Shown here one piece after another: positions 1 through 9,278 of a stretch of 13,850 nucleotides of DNA. Under the pieces are notes generated by a model. The model saw only the letters and a list, made by a program, of their open reading frames with translations. It was not told the DNA's origin and did no database searches. Location of the stretch: assembly GCA_001574975.1 (NCBI GenBank), contig KQ965754.1, positions 30,061 through 43,910 of the forward strand. Reading direction: 5' to 3'. This DNA comes from Gonapodya prolifera JEL478. Its lineage: Eukaryota > Monoblepharomycota > Monoblepharidomycetes > Monoblepharidales > Gonapodyaceae. Made by a program: the position numbers and the translations under genes. Positions within the stretch are counted from its first letter, which is position 1; the number at the start of each line of letters is the position of its first letter.

Positions 1-1597
1 CGTCTCTCCACATCGTCAAAAGCACCATCCAGAATTCGCCGCCTAATCATATCTTCCAAAGTCCTTCCAGACTCGTCCGTAACCATCGGTGCGGGCCGAG
101 TNGCGTGGTCGAAATCCAGGGCTTCCTCTAGGAGAGAATTCACCGGTCGACTTCGGGCAGTCACTTCACCCTTCAGCGCCCAATGCTTCTCGGAAGTCAA
201 CTCCTTCTCCAGCTCTTCTGTTCGCTGCCGCAGTTTGTGCTGTGCTCGTTCGAACGTGGACAGCCCGTCCCCAGAGGTACCGTCTTTTGCATCGTCCGCG
301 AATAGATCCGTCACCTTATTCGAAAGGCGCGAGGGGTCCTCCGGAACTTCGACTTCTTCTTCTTCTCCGTCGTTTGTACTTTGAGGGCCGTCCAGATCAA
401 AGGTGTACTCTTTGTCTTCCTCCTCTCGCGATCCCATGGACCGCATCTCTGTCGCACGATTTGCGAAAGAGAATCCCGTCGGGTCCTCCCGTTGCCGCAC
501 CTTGCCCACAGCGCGCGGAGCAGGACTTGCTTTCTGAGGAGGTGGGTCGAAAAAGTCTTGGAATTCGTAGTCTGCAACAAATTGTAACCAATATTGACGT
601 GACCACAATTAATCATGCGATCGAGCTCAACTCACCACCATAGCCTTCTTCGCCATCATTCTCGCCATCGCTGCCCACATCTCCGTCCTCGTCCTCATCT
701 CCTTCCTCGCTCTCATCATCCTCAATGTTTTCTCCCTTTCGAGAGTTTGTGTTCTTAGCCAGTTTCCTGTTCTCCCTCTCTGCCCGCATAATGTCCTTCT
801 TCTCAAACTCCTCCGCGAAGCGCTCCATATCTTCTAGGCGGAAAAATTCGTCAGCAACGATGGAGGTGTCACGGTCGGACGAATGCGTAGTCGGACGTCG
901 CGGTGCAGAATCTCTCACGCCCGTCGGTTCGGGTGACACATTGGAGTCTCCTTCCGAACTCTCGGCTTCATCGTTCTCTCCCTCTTCTTCGGCTTCATCT
1001 AGCTCATCGTCCTCACTTCCTTCTGGATCGCCGGACTCATTTCCTTCGAGCTCCCCGTCGTCTTCCCATTCCTCTTCTTGGGCACCATCCTCTGCAACAG
1101 CCTCTCCGTCTTCATCAAGGAATCCTTCTTCCTCTTCTTCATCTTTGTCTTCTCCAAGGTCCGGTTCCGTCACCTCTGTTTCCACCCTTTCCTGCAGCCA
1201 CGACTGCAAGTTCTCGTTCCTCAACTGCACCTGTTCCCATACAGTCTCAGCGTCCATTCCTCCGTCCACGACGAGGTTGGGAACAGGGCCCAAGAGCTCC
1301 TTGGGAAGACGTCGTCCAGCTGATTGACCATCACGCCCACGTCGAGGGAAAATGAGACACACATGGATGCTATAGCGAACTTCGGTCGTAGAAATCACAC
1401 TCACCGTAGTCAAATATCCATTTGCACGCCTCCATCAGCTCCCGTGTAGTTTCCTTCTTTACAGACGAGTTCGACTGCTTTTCGGCGATCGCTCGCTCTG
1501 CCACCTTCGCCATCCCAAGGAGACGCTTCGTCATGTCAGGAAGATTCCGAGCCGCATCGTCAGTGGAGGCGGCCTGGGTTTGCTGAACGGTGTCCAT
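1..1597 (-). CDS. MPP10: U3 small nucleolar ribonucleoprotein MPP10 (C-terminus beyond window)
   Basis: MPP10 is a nucleolar component of the U3 snoRNP/SSU processome and acts in 18S pre-rRNA processing. I place three exons: 1597-1405, 1319-636 and 571 to the left edge. Introns of 85 nt (1404-1320) and 64 nt (635-572) both have GTGAGT donors and CAG acceptors, and both fall in phase 1. About 482 residues are visible. Family marks seen in order: the segment DAETVWEQVQLRN near residues 83-95; a long Asp/Glu-rich tract about 105-190; DEFFRLEDMERF near 214; FQDFFDPP near 296; then a conserved C-terminal block from about 395 (LSTFERAQ, HWALKGEVTARSRPVNSLLE, FDDV at the edge). The start at 1597 begins the only exon leading into this frame. 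The ambiguous base at 102 is the third position of a GCN Ala codon, so it is silent. The gene is tandem with the F-box gene upstream. Identification is firm; the exon 1 start is less certain. Confidence 0.93.
102..102. other. Ambiguous base (N)
   Basis: This is the only N in the window. It falls in the third position of an Ala codon (GCN) of MPP10 on the minus strand, so it does not change the protein. It does show that the consensus has at least one unresolved site. Confidence 0.95.
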
Positions 1598-1765
1598 GAT
1601 TTGTCTTGCCGTGCTAAAGAGAAAAGTTCGGAGAAATGAAATAACGAGAATATGGCCACAGCTTGTTCTGCATTTCAATTACTTCTAGCATTCATTCTCA
1701 TTATCCTCGCCCCTTGAACAACAGGGAATCCATTGGACGCCCCAACATTTTCATTACCGCTGGAA

Positions 1766-3097
1766 TTAATTACATGCTCGGTCAAGCGGCCTATCGTTCC
1801 TCTCATTGTCCTCATCCCACAAGTTCACACATTCTTTACCACTAGCCACAACTTTCTCCACCACGCGCCGAGCGTACATTCGCTGAACAGAAACCATGAC
1901 ATCCCTCCTCGCTGGTCGTTTCCGCACAATAAACTTCCGTGCCGGGACGTTTCGGAAGAAGTAGTCCCAGTAATCGACACTGTCTAGCAAAGTCCATTCG
2001 TCCGGGTCGCCAAGCGTTGGATAGTTTCGAGACCTCAACTCTAAGACGCATGTGATGGACTGGAGGTTCGGCATGTAGCGCGAAAATCCATCAGTGATCT
2101 CCCTTATGCCTTCTTCGCCTACATACATCCGTTCAGGCTCGGTCTCCATGAAGATACACACACTCTGAATGGATTTGAGGTTCGGGATGGCTTCCGGCGA
2201 GTGCGATTCGAGTTCCGACCACATCGATGGAAAAAGTGCGAGGTACCCAATGTGAGTGAGGTGGGGAAACACCTCAACGAGGTGCAAGGGGACAAAGACG
2301 TGAGGGTCCAGACGCCGTGGGGTGCCCGCCAGTGGGTCCAAAAGATACGGTTGGTGAACAAACGTGACCAATTCCCGCACTGCAGAGGGTACTGTTTCCA
2401 TGACATTTGGAACAAGACGACCTAGCCGTAGAGCAAGGTCCTGTATCTTAATGTTCTGAACGTCTGGGAAAACGTTTCTGACCAGGGAGAGTGCCTGGGT
2501 GAGAGCTTCTTCGTAGAACCGTTCCTTCGCGGCTCCTGAGATGGTGAGAGTTCTTACAGATGGGAACCGGGCAGGCTGACTCCAGTCCCACATTTGCAAA
2601 AACGGAGTGTCAATGAGTAGATTAGTCGGAGCTAGGGTCAGAAGTGGAATCGCGATTTTCTCAAACGCTGCTGGGCTTCCGATATACGTGTCCATCAGGT
2701 CAATGGTGAGGTCTGCGACAAATGCGGTTGTCCCAAGAGACTCTCGCAACGCAGTTTCGAATTCTCGAACGAGCGACCCCGATGATGGTGCGCTCCACGT
2801 GTTTCGGAGTTCCACCCTAACTTTTCCAGCAACCCATACCGGACCCACCCCGTCCTTAACCATTTTGCGGAAGTCCTCATAGACGACTAAGTCCGGTAGT
2901 CTCTCGTACACATGGGACTGCACGGTGCGATGCCACGCTGTGACGCAAAAAGCGGGTCCCTCGATTGGTGAAGCGGGAATCGCCGTTGCCGACACTCGCT
3001 TCCAAAGGCGGGAAACGAGGGGTAGGGTTCCATAGAAGAGTCGCGGAGGGAGGTATAGGAAGACGCGGGCTAGAAGCTCGTTGGGTAATGTGTTCAT
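1766..3097 (-). CDS. F-box domain protein, single exon
   Basis: This is an uninterrupted 443-residue frame. Residues 2-40 form an F-box: MNTLPNELLARVFLYLPPRL, followed by LVSRLWKRVS, with the usual Leu-Pro start and the Trp near the end. F-box proteins hold substrates for SCF-type ubiquitin ligases through Skp1; that role is inferred from the domain alone. The remaining 400 residues alternate short hydrophobic strands and helices, as in irregular leucine-rich-repeat F-box proteins of fungi, but I see no regular repeat, so the substrate is unknown. The tail after about residue 385 is basic, then acidic (NLWDEDNERND). The stop TAA at 1768-1766 lies 168 bp upstream of the MPP10 start, so each gene probably has its own promoter. 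No intron is needed. Fungi often have many paralogues of such genes; another, broken F-box gene lies at 8074-9032. Confidence 0.85.
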   Translation of the reverse strand: MNTLPNELLARVFLYLPPRLFYGTLPLVSRLWKRVSATAIPASPIEGPAFCVTAWHRTVQSHVYERLPDLVVYEDFRKMVKDGVGPVWVAGKVRVELRNTWSAPSSGSLVREFETALRESLGTTAFVADLTIDLMDTYIGSPAAFEKIAIPLLTLAPTNLLIDTPFLQMWDWSQPARFPSVRTLTISGAAKERFYEEALTQALSLVRNVFPDVQNIKIQDLALRLGRLVPNVMETVPSAVRELVTFVHQPYLLDPLAGTPRRLDPHVFVPLHLVEVFPHLTHIGYLALFPSMWSELESHSPEAIPNLKSIQSVCIFMETEPERMYVGEEGIREITDGFSRYMPNLQSITCVLELRSRNYPTLGDPDEWTLLDSVDYWDYFFRNVPARKFIVRKRPARRDVMVSVQRMYARRVVEKVVASGKECVNLWDEDNERNDRPLDRACN

Positions 3098-4350
3098 GAA
3101 GTTTCTCTCGTGCTCCTAATTGCATCCGATATTGAGAAGGGAAGAAATGATGCAAAAAATAAGCGCAGGGACGAATCACGCAAAGGATGTAATATTCTCT
3201 TCATCACCAAGCGCACGAATTGGTTTTTTCTGCGTCCCGCCAATATCATTGTCTGAAAGACGGGTGCCCGTCGGGTTCGGACAACGTCTCCACTGTATCA
3301 CTTGGTCCTTTATTCCGGAAAGCCAGCTGCCTTCCGCCACAAGGTGCCCCGGTGGTGCGAGCCCCAGTCTACCCAACAACTCCAGTAACGGAGAGTTGAT
3401 ATATTATTCTTTCTTCGCCGCGAAAATGGTTACACGATCTCCCCTCCACATCAGTACACACTCGAAACCGCGGGAATGACGAGGCCAAATGACCGCACCG
3501 TCGCTAGGACGAATTATATGGCGGGAGGATGTGCTCAAGGGAACAAAGGCAGCGAAGGTTGTTGTGCGTCACGGGAGCACCGAGGACTGCAATTGGGGCA
3601 AGGTGACAAGAATACCGTCATGAAGCGTCTTCGTCAGGTGCAAAAACACCGAAGAAAAGAATGGGAGCGGCATCCTGGATGAAAATGGGCGTGCGAGACC
3701 GGACACTCCAGTTCCTCGAATGGCTCCCTCCGCGCATTGACCAAGGAGTTCTCCATCAAGCAGCTCAACATTTGTAAGACACAGCGCTGTCTGATAACAC
3801 TCTCGATCGTGCTGTGTACGCTTCTTGTGGCCAGTGAAATAGACCCATCACTCTCCGTCGACTAGCAAGACCAAGGAGTTTCTATGAGCGCTATTGTAGC
3901 GCTATTGTAGCACGCGAGCTACAGGACGCTTTCTCGTTTCCGATGCTCATGCTCCGGGTGCCGACGTTGGAGGCCACCTGTCAGGAATGGTAATAGGCAG
4001 GAGTGGGCGTTTTCGGAATGAAGGGGTAACATTGCTCTCCTAGTTGAAGGTCTCTTGTTGGGGTCGGAACGAAAGTCGTCATGATCCACTGCAAGCGCTC
4101 CTGACATGCCGTGGGTCGATGAATGAAACAATTCGCCTCCACTACAGTTACATGGGAGAAACAGCTTCTACTTGCGACGCCACTTTTTGAAATTTTGCTA
4201 GTCCAGGACAGAAGCTCGTGCTTATTGCTAGTAGTCACAGCGCTCTTCGAAACGCAGTGTGGGCGAGATTTGATCGAAGGCCGAGATTCATGATTGCAGG
4301 CAACCACTCAGTCATTTTATTACATGAGCACCTCAGGTTATCGACCTCTA
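3098..4350. other. Gene-poor region, left half
   Basis: No convincing coding sequence is seen on either strand. The open frames (for example 3120-3479 plus and 3981-4307 minus) have no recognisable domain, and no splice pair improves them. The stretch starts upstream of the minus-strand F-box gene, so its first few hundred bases probably hold that promoter. It contains one 11-bp tandem repeat at 3887-3911. I see no tRNA-like T-arm and no transposon ends. Confidence 0.5.
3887..3911. repeat. 11-bp direct tandem repeat, 2.3 copies
   Basis: The unit AGCGCTATTGT occurs at 3887-3897 and again without change at 3898-3908, followed by a partial AGC. It lies in non-coding DNA. It may be a recent slippage duplication; no function is implied. 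Confidence 0.8.
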
Positions 4351-4737
4351 CTATTCGATGGTTCTATTGATCGCCGTCGTTGATGTCGACTCTGTGGTTG
4401 TCTCGCTCGATGGGACCTTCTTCTGGGGTAGTGTGGCAGCGACGAAGAAAAAAAAAAGAGCGTTAAGTAAAGAAAGTTCCCAGTACATTCGACGCGCCGC
4501 CATACTCGTGGCGTCAGGCAACCCGACACTCACGTTCACTTCAATATTGCACGCTTCCCCGAGGAACCCAGTTGAAAGCCGTGGATCTTTTGTATTCTTG
4601 AGTAAAATGCTCTGAGTAGTTGGTTGGGACCTCATGCTCGGAGCGGCGTAGTTTCCAGGTTTATGTTGAGGTCTGGGTGCGTTTGTTACGATATTCGGCC
4701 AAAATAAATAAGAAGGATCACTCGAACAAAAACCCAT
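4351..4737 (-). CDS. Tentative small spliced gene, unknown product (about 91 aa)
   Basis: I do not recognise this product. The support is a complete-looking intron on the minus strand at 4533-4423 (111 nt): donor GTGAGT, a TTAAC branch-like site, a long T tract (the A10 run at 4448-4457 read on this strand) and acceptor CCCCAG. Splicing joins ...EACNIEVN to KKVPSSETTTES in frame and gives exons 4737-4534 and 4422-4351. The resulting protein begins MGFCSSDPSYLF and ends in a Ser/Thr-rich tail. The intron length is a multiple of three, so the unspliced frame is also open and cannot separate the two models. A start at a later Met (MRSQPTTQ) is equally possible. There is no domain, no clear signal peptide and no neighbour that hints at a role. 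It could be chance. Confidence 0.25.
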   Translation of the reverse strand: MGFCSSDPSYLFWPNIVTNAPRPQHKPGNYAAPSMRSQPTTQSILLKNTKDPRLSTGFLGEACNIEVNVSVGLPDATSMAARRMYWELSLLNALFFFFVAATLPQKKVPSSETTTESTSTTAINRTIE

Positions 4738-5604
4738 CGTCACCAAAACACTTGCAAGTATTTCTACTTTCTCAAATTCTGTGCCGCACCTCTTCACGAC
4801 ACACGTCCGTGGTTCGGTGGCCTCTGTGAATCAAATGACAAGATCGACCTCTGGTGGCAGGAAGCGGACCGCAGGACTGTGAGGTTCGAGACGGCCCAAC
4901 GTTAGACGAAGGCATTGGGATCGCGAGGTGCTTGCGAGTGTGTGTTCAAGGGAACTTCCCCGCACCCGTTGCACAGACACATCTTGGCCGCCGGCTGCCT
5001 GCATCTAATCGAAAAGCACAAAAGTAACTAAAGGTACCAGTTCCAAAGGATTATTGAAAAGCACTGAGTCTCTGGGGAGAGGAGCTAGGGTCAGACGATG
5101 ATTTTATTGCGTTAGCTTGCTGTCTTGATGTATTGAAAGATGTAACCACGTCAAAACGCGAGATTCAATGAGAAGTGATTGTCAAGAATTCCATTCTACG
5201 CGAAGGATAACGGACTTCAGTCCACGGGGAAATGCAGCTGGAGTATGCGAAAAAGACCCATTTCAAACCCGAATAACTCGCCTAGATCGCCAGGTGGAGG
5301 GAACCTGCTATCAAATGTTCCGTCGCAAAGGCGAAGGGTCAAGTGGCGTTAATCGACTGGACTAGCGATGAGAAAGATGTGGCGTTGTAGTACCCAAGTC
5401 CCAATGTTTACATAAATTTCCACCTGACCTTATTGCTAGCAAACATCTTATAGCGTATTATACCTTAGATGCAACATCATGCTACAATACTGGTTTTGTG
5501 CTCGCGGAGTCAAATCGCAGTCGGAAGCAAATGTCCGATCTCGTCTTTCGTTTCCCCACTCTGTCTTTCTTTTTCCTGCGATTCTGCACTCGCACACGAG
5601 GCGC
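4738..5604. other. Gene-poor region, right half; likely upstream region of the MFS gene
   Basis: No supported gene is seen. The open frames here are short and unlike any family I know. The last 160 bases precede the plus-strand transporter. They include an AT-rich patch at about 5448-5463 (TTATAGCGTATTATAC) that could serve as a TATA-like element 140-150 bp before the ATG. This is a weak guess, because many fungal promoters lack such elements. Confidence 0.35.
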
Positions 5605-7975
5605 ATGTCATCCGCAGAGACATCGTCGGATGGCGCTCGTCTTCTCGCAGTCCCTGCTGATTCCGACTCACCGAATCTCGAACCCACCGTGTCTCCAAAA
5701 GTAGACATTTCTGAACCGCCCATCACTCGCAAGGAAGACATCTCCCCCCTCGCAAACCACTTCCGAAAATGCCCCACTCTCCTCCGCCTCCGCCTCTCCA
5801 GTCTTCTCACCCCGCCGCCGCACCTTCATCCTAATTCTTGTCTCCGCCGCAATGCTCGTCGGCCCAATCGGAGGGTCCATATACAACCCCCTCATAGTCA
5901 CCCTGCAGGAGGCGCTGCAATGCCCAGACGTCGAGATCAACGCCACGCTGACGGTGTACGTACTCTTCCAAGGGTTCGCACCGTTGCTGGTTTGGGGTCC
6001 AATTGGTGACATTTACGGTGAGTGGAGAGAACCAAGGCGATGGTGAAACTCTTGTCAATTCTTCTTGGACGCTCATTACTCTTGCTATGCATGCGCGGTG
6101 CGGCACATCCGCCCTGTGTCGTCACCAGGGAGACGCCCTGTGTACCTTGTCTCTTTCCTCATATTCATCCTCGCTAGCATCGCATCCGTATTTTCGTGAG
6201 TTTCTCTTCTCTGGCTTTTCCCGCGGTCTGCCTCTAAAATCTTATTTCGACCCACAAAATCGATATGCCCGTAGTGTCAACGTGTGGATGCTCTTCGTAT
6301 GCCGCCTCTTCACAGTAAGACCCTTCCTCCTCCCTCTCCCTTCCCCTTTCCCATCACTTCAATCCACCACACATTTGTAGTCCTTTGGCGCCTCCGCCGT
6401 CAACACCACAGGAGTCGGGACTATCGCAGACGTCTTCCCCAAGGAAGAACGAAGCAAAGCGCGTAAGTTCTCCCCCGTTATTTCAACCTTCCCACGTCAC
6501 TCCGATAACCTTATCGTTTTGCAGTCGGATGGTTCTACCTCGGTCCCATGATCGGGCCCTTCATCGGTACGTCACTTTCCACCTTCTTCCTCCGTTTACT
6601 CCGTTGTTCAACTCACTCTTAACGCCGGCTTCCCATACCACCACCCCCACCCCCCACCCCCCACCAGGCGGCCCCCTCGGCGGCCTCATCGCCAGCTCGC
6701 TTGGCTGGCGCTACTGCTTCGCCTTCCTCGCCATCATTGGGGCGGTCTTGCTCGTCAACGTGTACTTCTTCTTACCGGAGACGTTGCCGAAGAATATCGT
6801 GTTCAAGAAAAAACCAAGTACGTTTCTCTCATTCCTTCTGTCTTGCCCTCTGGTTCTGGAACGGTCTATCCTCCCCTTTTTCTTATCCTTGCCATTGATC
6901 GATCCCCGGCCCACTACACATGCAGACGCATTCCGCTCCATGCACAAACTCCGCCACCCTTTTGTCTCACTCGTCACATTCTGGGTCTGCATCCTGTTCT
7001 CGTCCAATTTCGCCGTGTCCACCCAAATCGCAAGGCAGTATACGAGGGTGTACGGGTTTAGCGAGGTTCAGGTTGGGTGCGTATTCATCACCTCCTGCTT
7101 TCGCTTCTTCGTTCAACGACCTCCACCGATCATCTAAACCTGCGCACACTCGACCCCGCAGCCTCGTCGTCCTCTCCACAGCCTCGGGAAACATTGTCGG
7201 GTCGCTGATCGGCGGGTGGTACGCCGACCGATCCGTGCGGCGCGGACAAAGCCAAAACACGGAAGGCGGCCGATTAGGTCCTGTTAGATACGTTGCCGAG
7301 GACCGCCTCCGGTCCACGTGGGTCTCGGCGGTCTCGCTACCTGCGGGGTTGCTCATATAGTGAGTCTTCAAACCTTTGAATGCCCCACGGCATGTTGACT
7401 TTGTGCTGACCACCACCACTACCTTCCCATTCGCGCCGCCACCGCCTTGATGAATCAGCGGCTGGGGCATCCAATCCCGGCTCCACTTCATGGTGCCCAT
7501 CGTCGGGCAGTTCCTCCTCGGGTACGGCATGCTGTCCATCTCGACGTCGGCCAACGCGTACCTTGTCGAGTTGTGGCCGGGTGAGTTAACGTGCACGTGT
7601 GGTGTTGTGGGAGGTTCTGACTAATGGTTTTTGTGTGTGCCTCAGCGGAGTCTGCGTCTACTATGAGCGTGAATAATTTCTGGCGTTATATTGCCGGTAC
7701 GTACGAAACAGTTTCAAATTCGCCTCCCTCAAATATTTCAATTCTTTCGTCCCTATAATCAACCCCCTCCCCCACCCCTTCCACAAGCCGCCATAACCCC
7801 CCTCTTCATCACCTCCCTCGAAGACACACTCGGCGCCGGCCCGCTATACTCGGGGTACGCATGCCTGCACCTGTTCGGCGCCGCGGGCGTGCTCTGGATC
7901 GTCTTGCGGGGGACGAAAGTGAGGATGGCGAGAGAGCCCTGGAAGAGTGAGAGCGAGGAGGGCGGGAAGGGGTGA
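5605..7975 (+). CDS. Major facilitator superfamily transporter, DHA1-like drug:H+ antiporter, 11 exons, one frame break in exon 1
   Basis: This is a plasma-membrane-type proton-coupled exporter family; the substrate is unknown. Exons: 5605-6017, 6129-6195, 6275-6314, 6381-6462, 6525-6566, 6668-6817, 6926-7076, 7162-7359, 7459-7580, 7646-7696, 7788-7975. All ten introns are GT-AG, 62-111 nt, and phases agree at every junction. Twelve membrane spans can be read, the first from about residue 74. MFS motif A (GPIGDIYGRRP, about 131-141) spans the exon 1/2 junction between TM2 and TM3. RLFTSFGAS, then FYLGPMIGPFIGGPLGG near TM5, and GGWYADR in the second half are also typical. The N-terminus (MSSAETSSDGARLL) is hydrophilic. 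It lies in one frame, while TM1 lies in the next. Removing one C from the C6 run at 5744-5749 joins them and gives exactly 500 residues. A weak intron there is possible but no good donor exists. The right end is followed after 98 bp by the broken F-box gene. Confidence 0.88.
6638..6667 (+). other. C-rich tract before the exon 6 acceptor of the MFS gene
   Basis: The 3' end of intron 5 is built of repeated A-C(4-6) blocks ending in CACCAG, in place of the usual T-rich tract. The opposite strand therefore carries G runs of 6, 6 and 5 separated by single T. Intron 10 has a similar C-rich end (about 7763-7787). Confidence 0.7.
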
Positions 7976-8073
7976 GAGGGTAAGATAGGCAATTGCTGCG
8001 TATTGTAGACTACACTACTAGATAATAATCAAGCACCGCAGGTTCCCCGAAAAACAACTCAACATCTCACTCG

Positions 8074-9032
8074 ATGAATCGCGGCTCTTACCTGTCGACA
8101 CTCCCTTTCGAGATGCTCACCAACATCTCCACCCTCCTTCCGGTCGGCGCCAAAGTCCGTCTCTCCTCCACCTCCCTTTCTCTCCGACCTCTCGTTACGT
8201 TTCCAACGGCCTGGGAACACTTAGACTTCTCCGACCTTCTCCGAAAACTTCACAGATATTCACTACTTGGAGTGCTTGGCCCAACTTCCCAGATGAGGGG
8301 CACCTACGCTCAAATATTCGGTGGCAAAGGCAAGGGGTTTTGTGGTGGCGCGGATCCTGGAAGTGAAATTCGACGGGACGTCGGTGCAAATGGTGACGGT
8401 GCTGGCGGCGATCCAGCTGCCTCAGGTCCGGCTTTTATCTTTCCAACATTGCCCCGACCTGCAGGTTGACCCTGATAACAACATCCTGCATAGGATGACA
8501 GATGAATATAATTTCACCTCGCACTGGAACGAAGACTCTCCATTGAAGCTCTTGGACTACTGCAATTGCAGAATCACGTTTCAAGACCTGAGAACCCTTC
8601 GTTGTGTTCGAATGACGCATCCGGAAATCACCATAGAACCGGCGATATGCGAGATTGCGATGGTGATATTGTGCTGGCTGAGAGCAGCCAGCACACGAAT
8701 CAACAAACGTTCAGGCAGCTTACACACGGACCTGCCATTGATGCCGCCAAGGAACTTTGCGGATGTTGTTTTGGTTGCAATTCGTGCCATTATTGTGAGA
8801 AAATGCTGGACGCTGCCCCAGAGGACCATCTTTGCTGTGAATTCTGTGATGATGACTTTGTGCTTGCGAATCACCAGAATGTCGCGAGGCGAGAAGTCGG
8901 ACTATGTGTAAAACACCATCATGTAGGGGATTCTTCTGTGACAGGTGTTTGGTGGAAGAGAATATGGGTCGCCTTGTATGTAGTAAACGTGGGTACTCAC
9001 CGCCGATGGACGCGTGGTTGCAATTTGAGTGA
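8074..9032 (+). pseudogene. Broken F-box gene with Cys-rich zinc-binding tail
   Basis: The N-terminal 50 residues are a clear F-box (STLPFEMLTNISTLLPVG, later TAWEHLDFSDL). The frame then breaks four times: one extra base near 8239, after which LSENFTDIHYLECLAQLPR follows; a TGA at 8294-8296 (CGA before mutation would fit); one base missing near 8653; one base missing near 8858. Between breaks the sequence stays protein-like: a leucine-rich middle (TSVQMVTVLAAIQLPQVRLL), then a tail dense in Cys pairs (CGCCFGCNSCHYCE, HLCCEFCDDD, CACESPECREARS, CKTPSCRGFFCDRC). It ends at the TGA 9030-9032. Net correction gives a length divisible by three, about 319 residues. No good GT-AG pair explains the shifts. 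Such F-box plus zinc-tail proteins would recruit targets to SCF ligases. It may be a pseudogene, or an intact gene with consensus errors. Confidence 0.6.
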
Positions 9033-9278
9033 GAATTTTTTAGTGGCTTACAACGTGATTTGATTGTAAGTGTCTTTCTAGATTCTGTATCTTTTATTAA
9101 GGATCAACCTTGCAATGTATATTATTTTCTCGGTTGGAGCGATTTTCATTTGTTCATGTGAAGGAGCCGCGATTCCAGATGCTGGATATATGCACCAGCT
9201 ATGCTCAACGCCGATTCCTCTTTCAGCGCCTCAAGCATGGTCCGTGTTGAGATCATATCGTAATAAAGCATGTAGCTC

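Noticed and set aside
725-1327. Plus-strand 200-residue Ser-rich open frame
   Set aside because: It is the antisense shadow of the Glu/Asp-rich tract of MPP10, since GAG/GAT-type codons read as Ser on the other strand.
3738-3882. Repeated 12-mer GACCAAGGAGTT (two copies about 130 bp apart)
   Set aside because: A shared 12-mer is expected several times by chance in a window this long, and the flanks do not match.
4880-4905. tRNA T-arm-like GGTTCGAGA
   Set aside because: The flanking five-base arms do not pair and no acceptor or anticodon stem can be drawn.
6385-7137. Long plus-strand open frame of 250 residues inside the MFS gene
   Set aside because: It reads through introns with clear GT-AG signals. 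Only the exon pieces match the transporter pattern.
6967-7596. Minus-strand 209-residue open frame
   Set aside because: It lies antisense to exons 7-9 of the MFS gene and has no domain.
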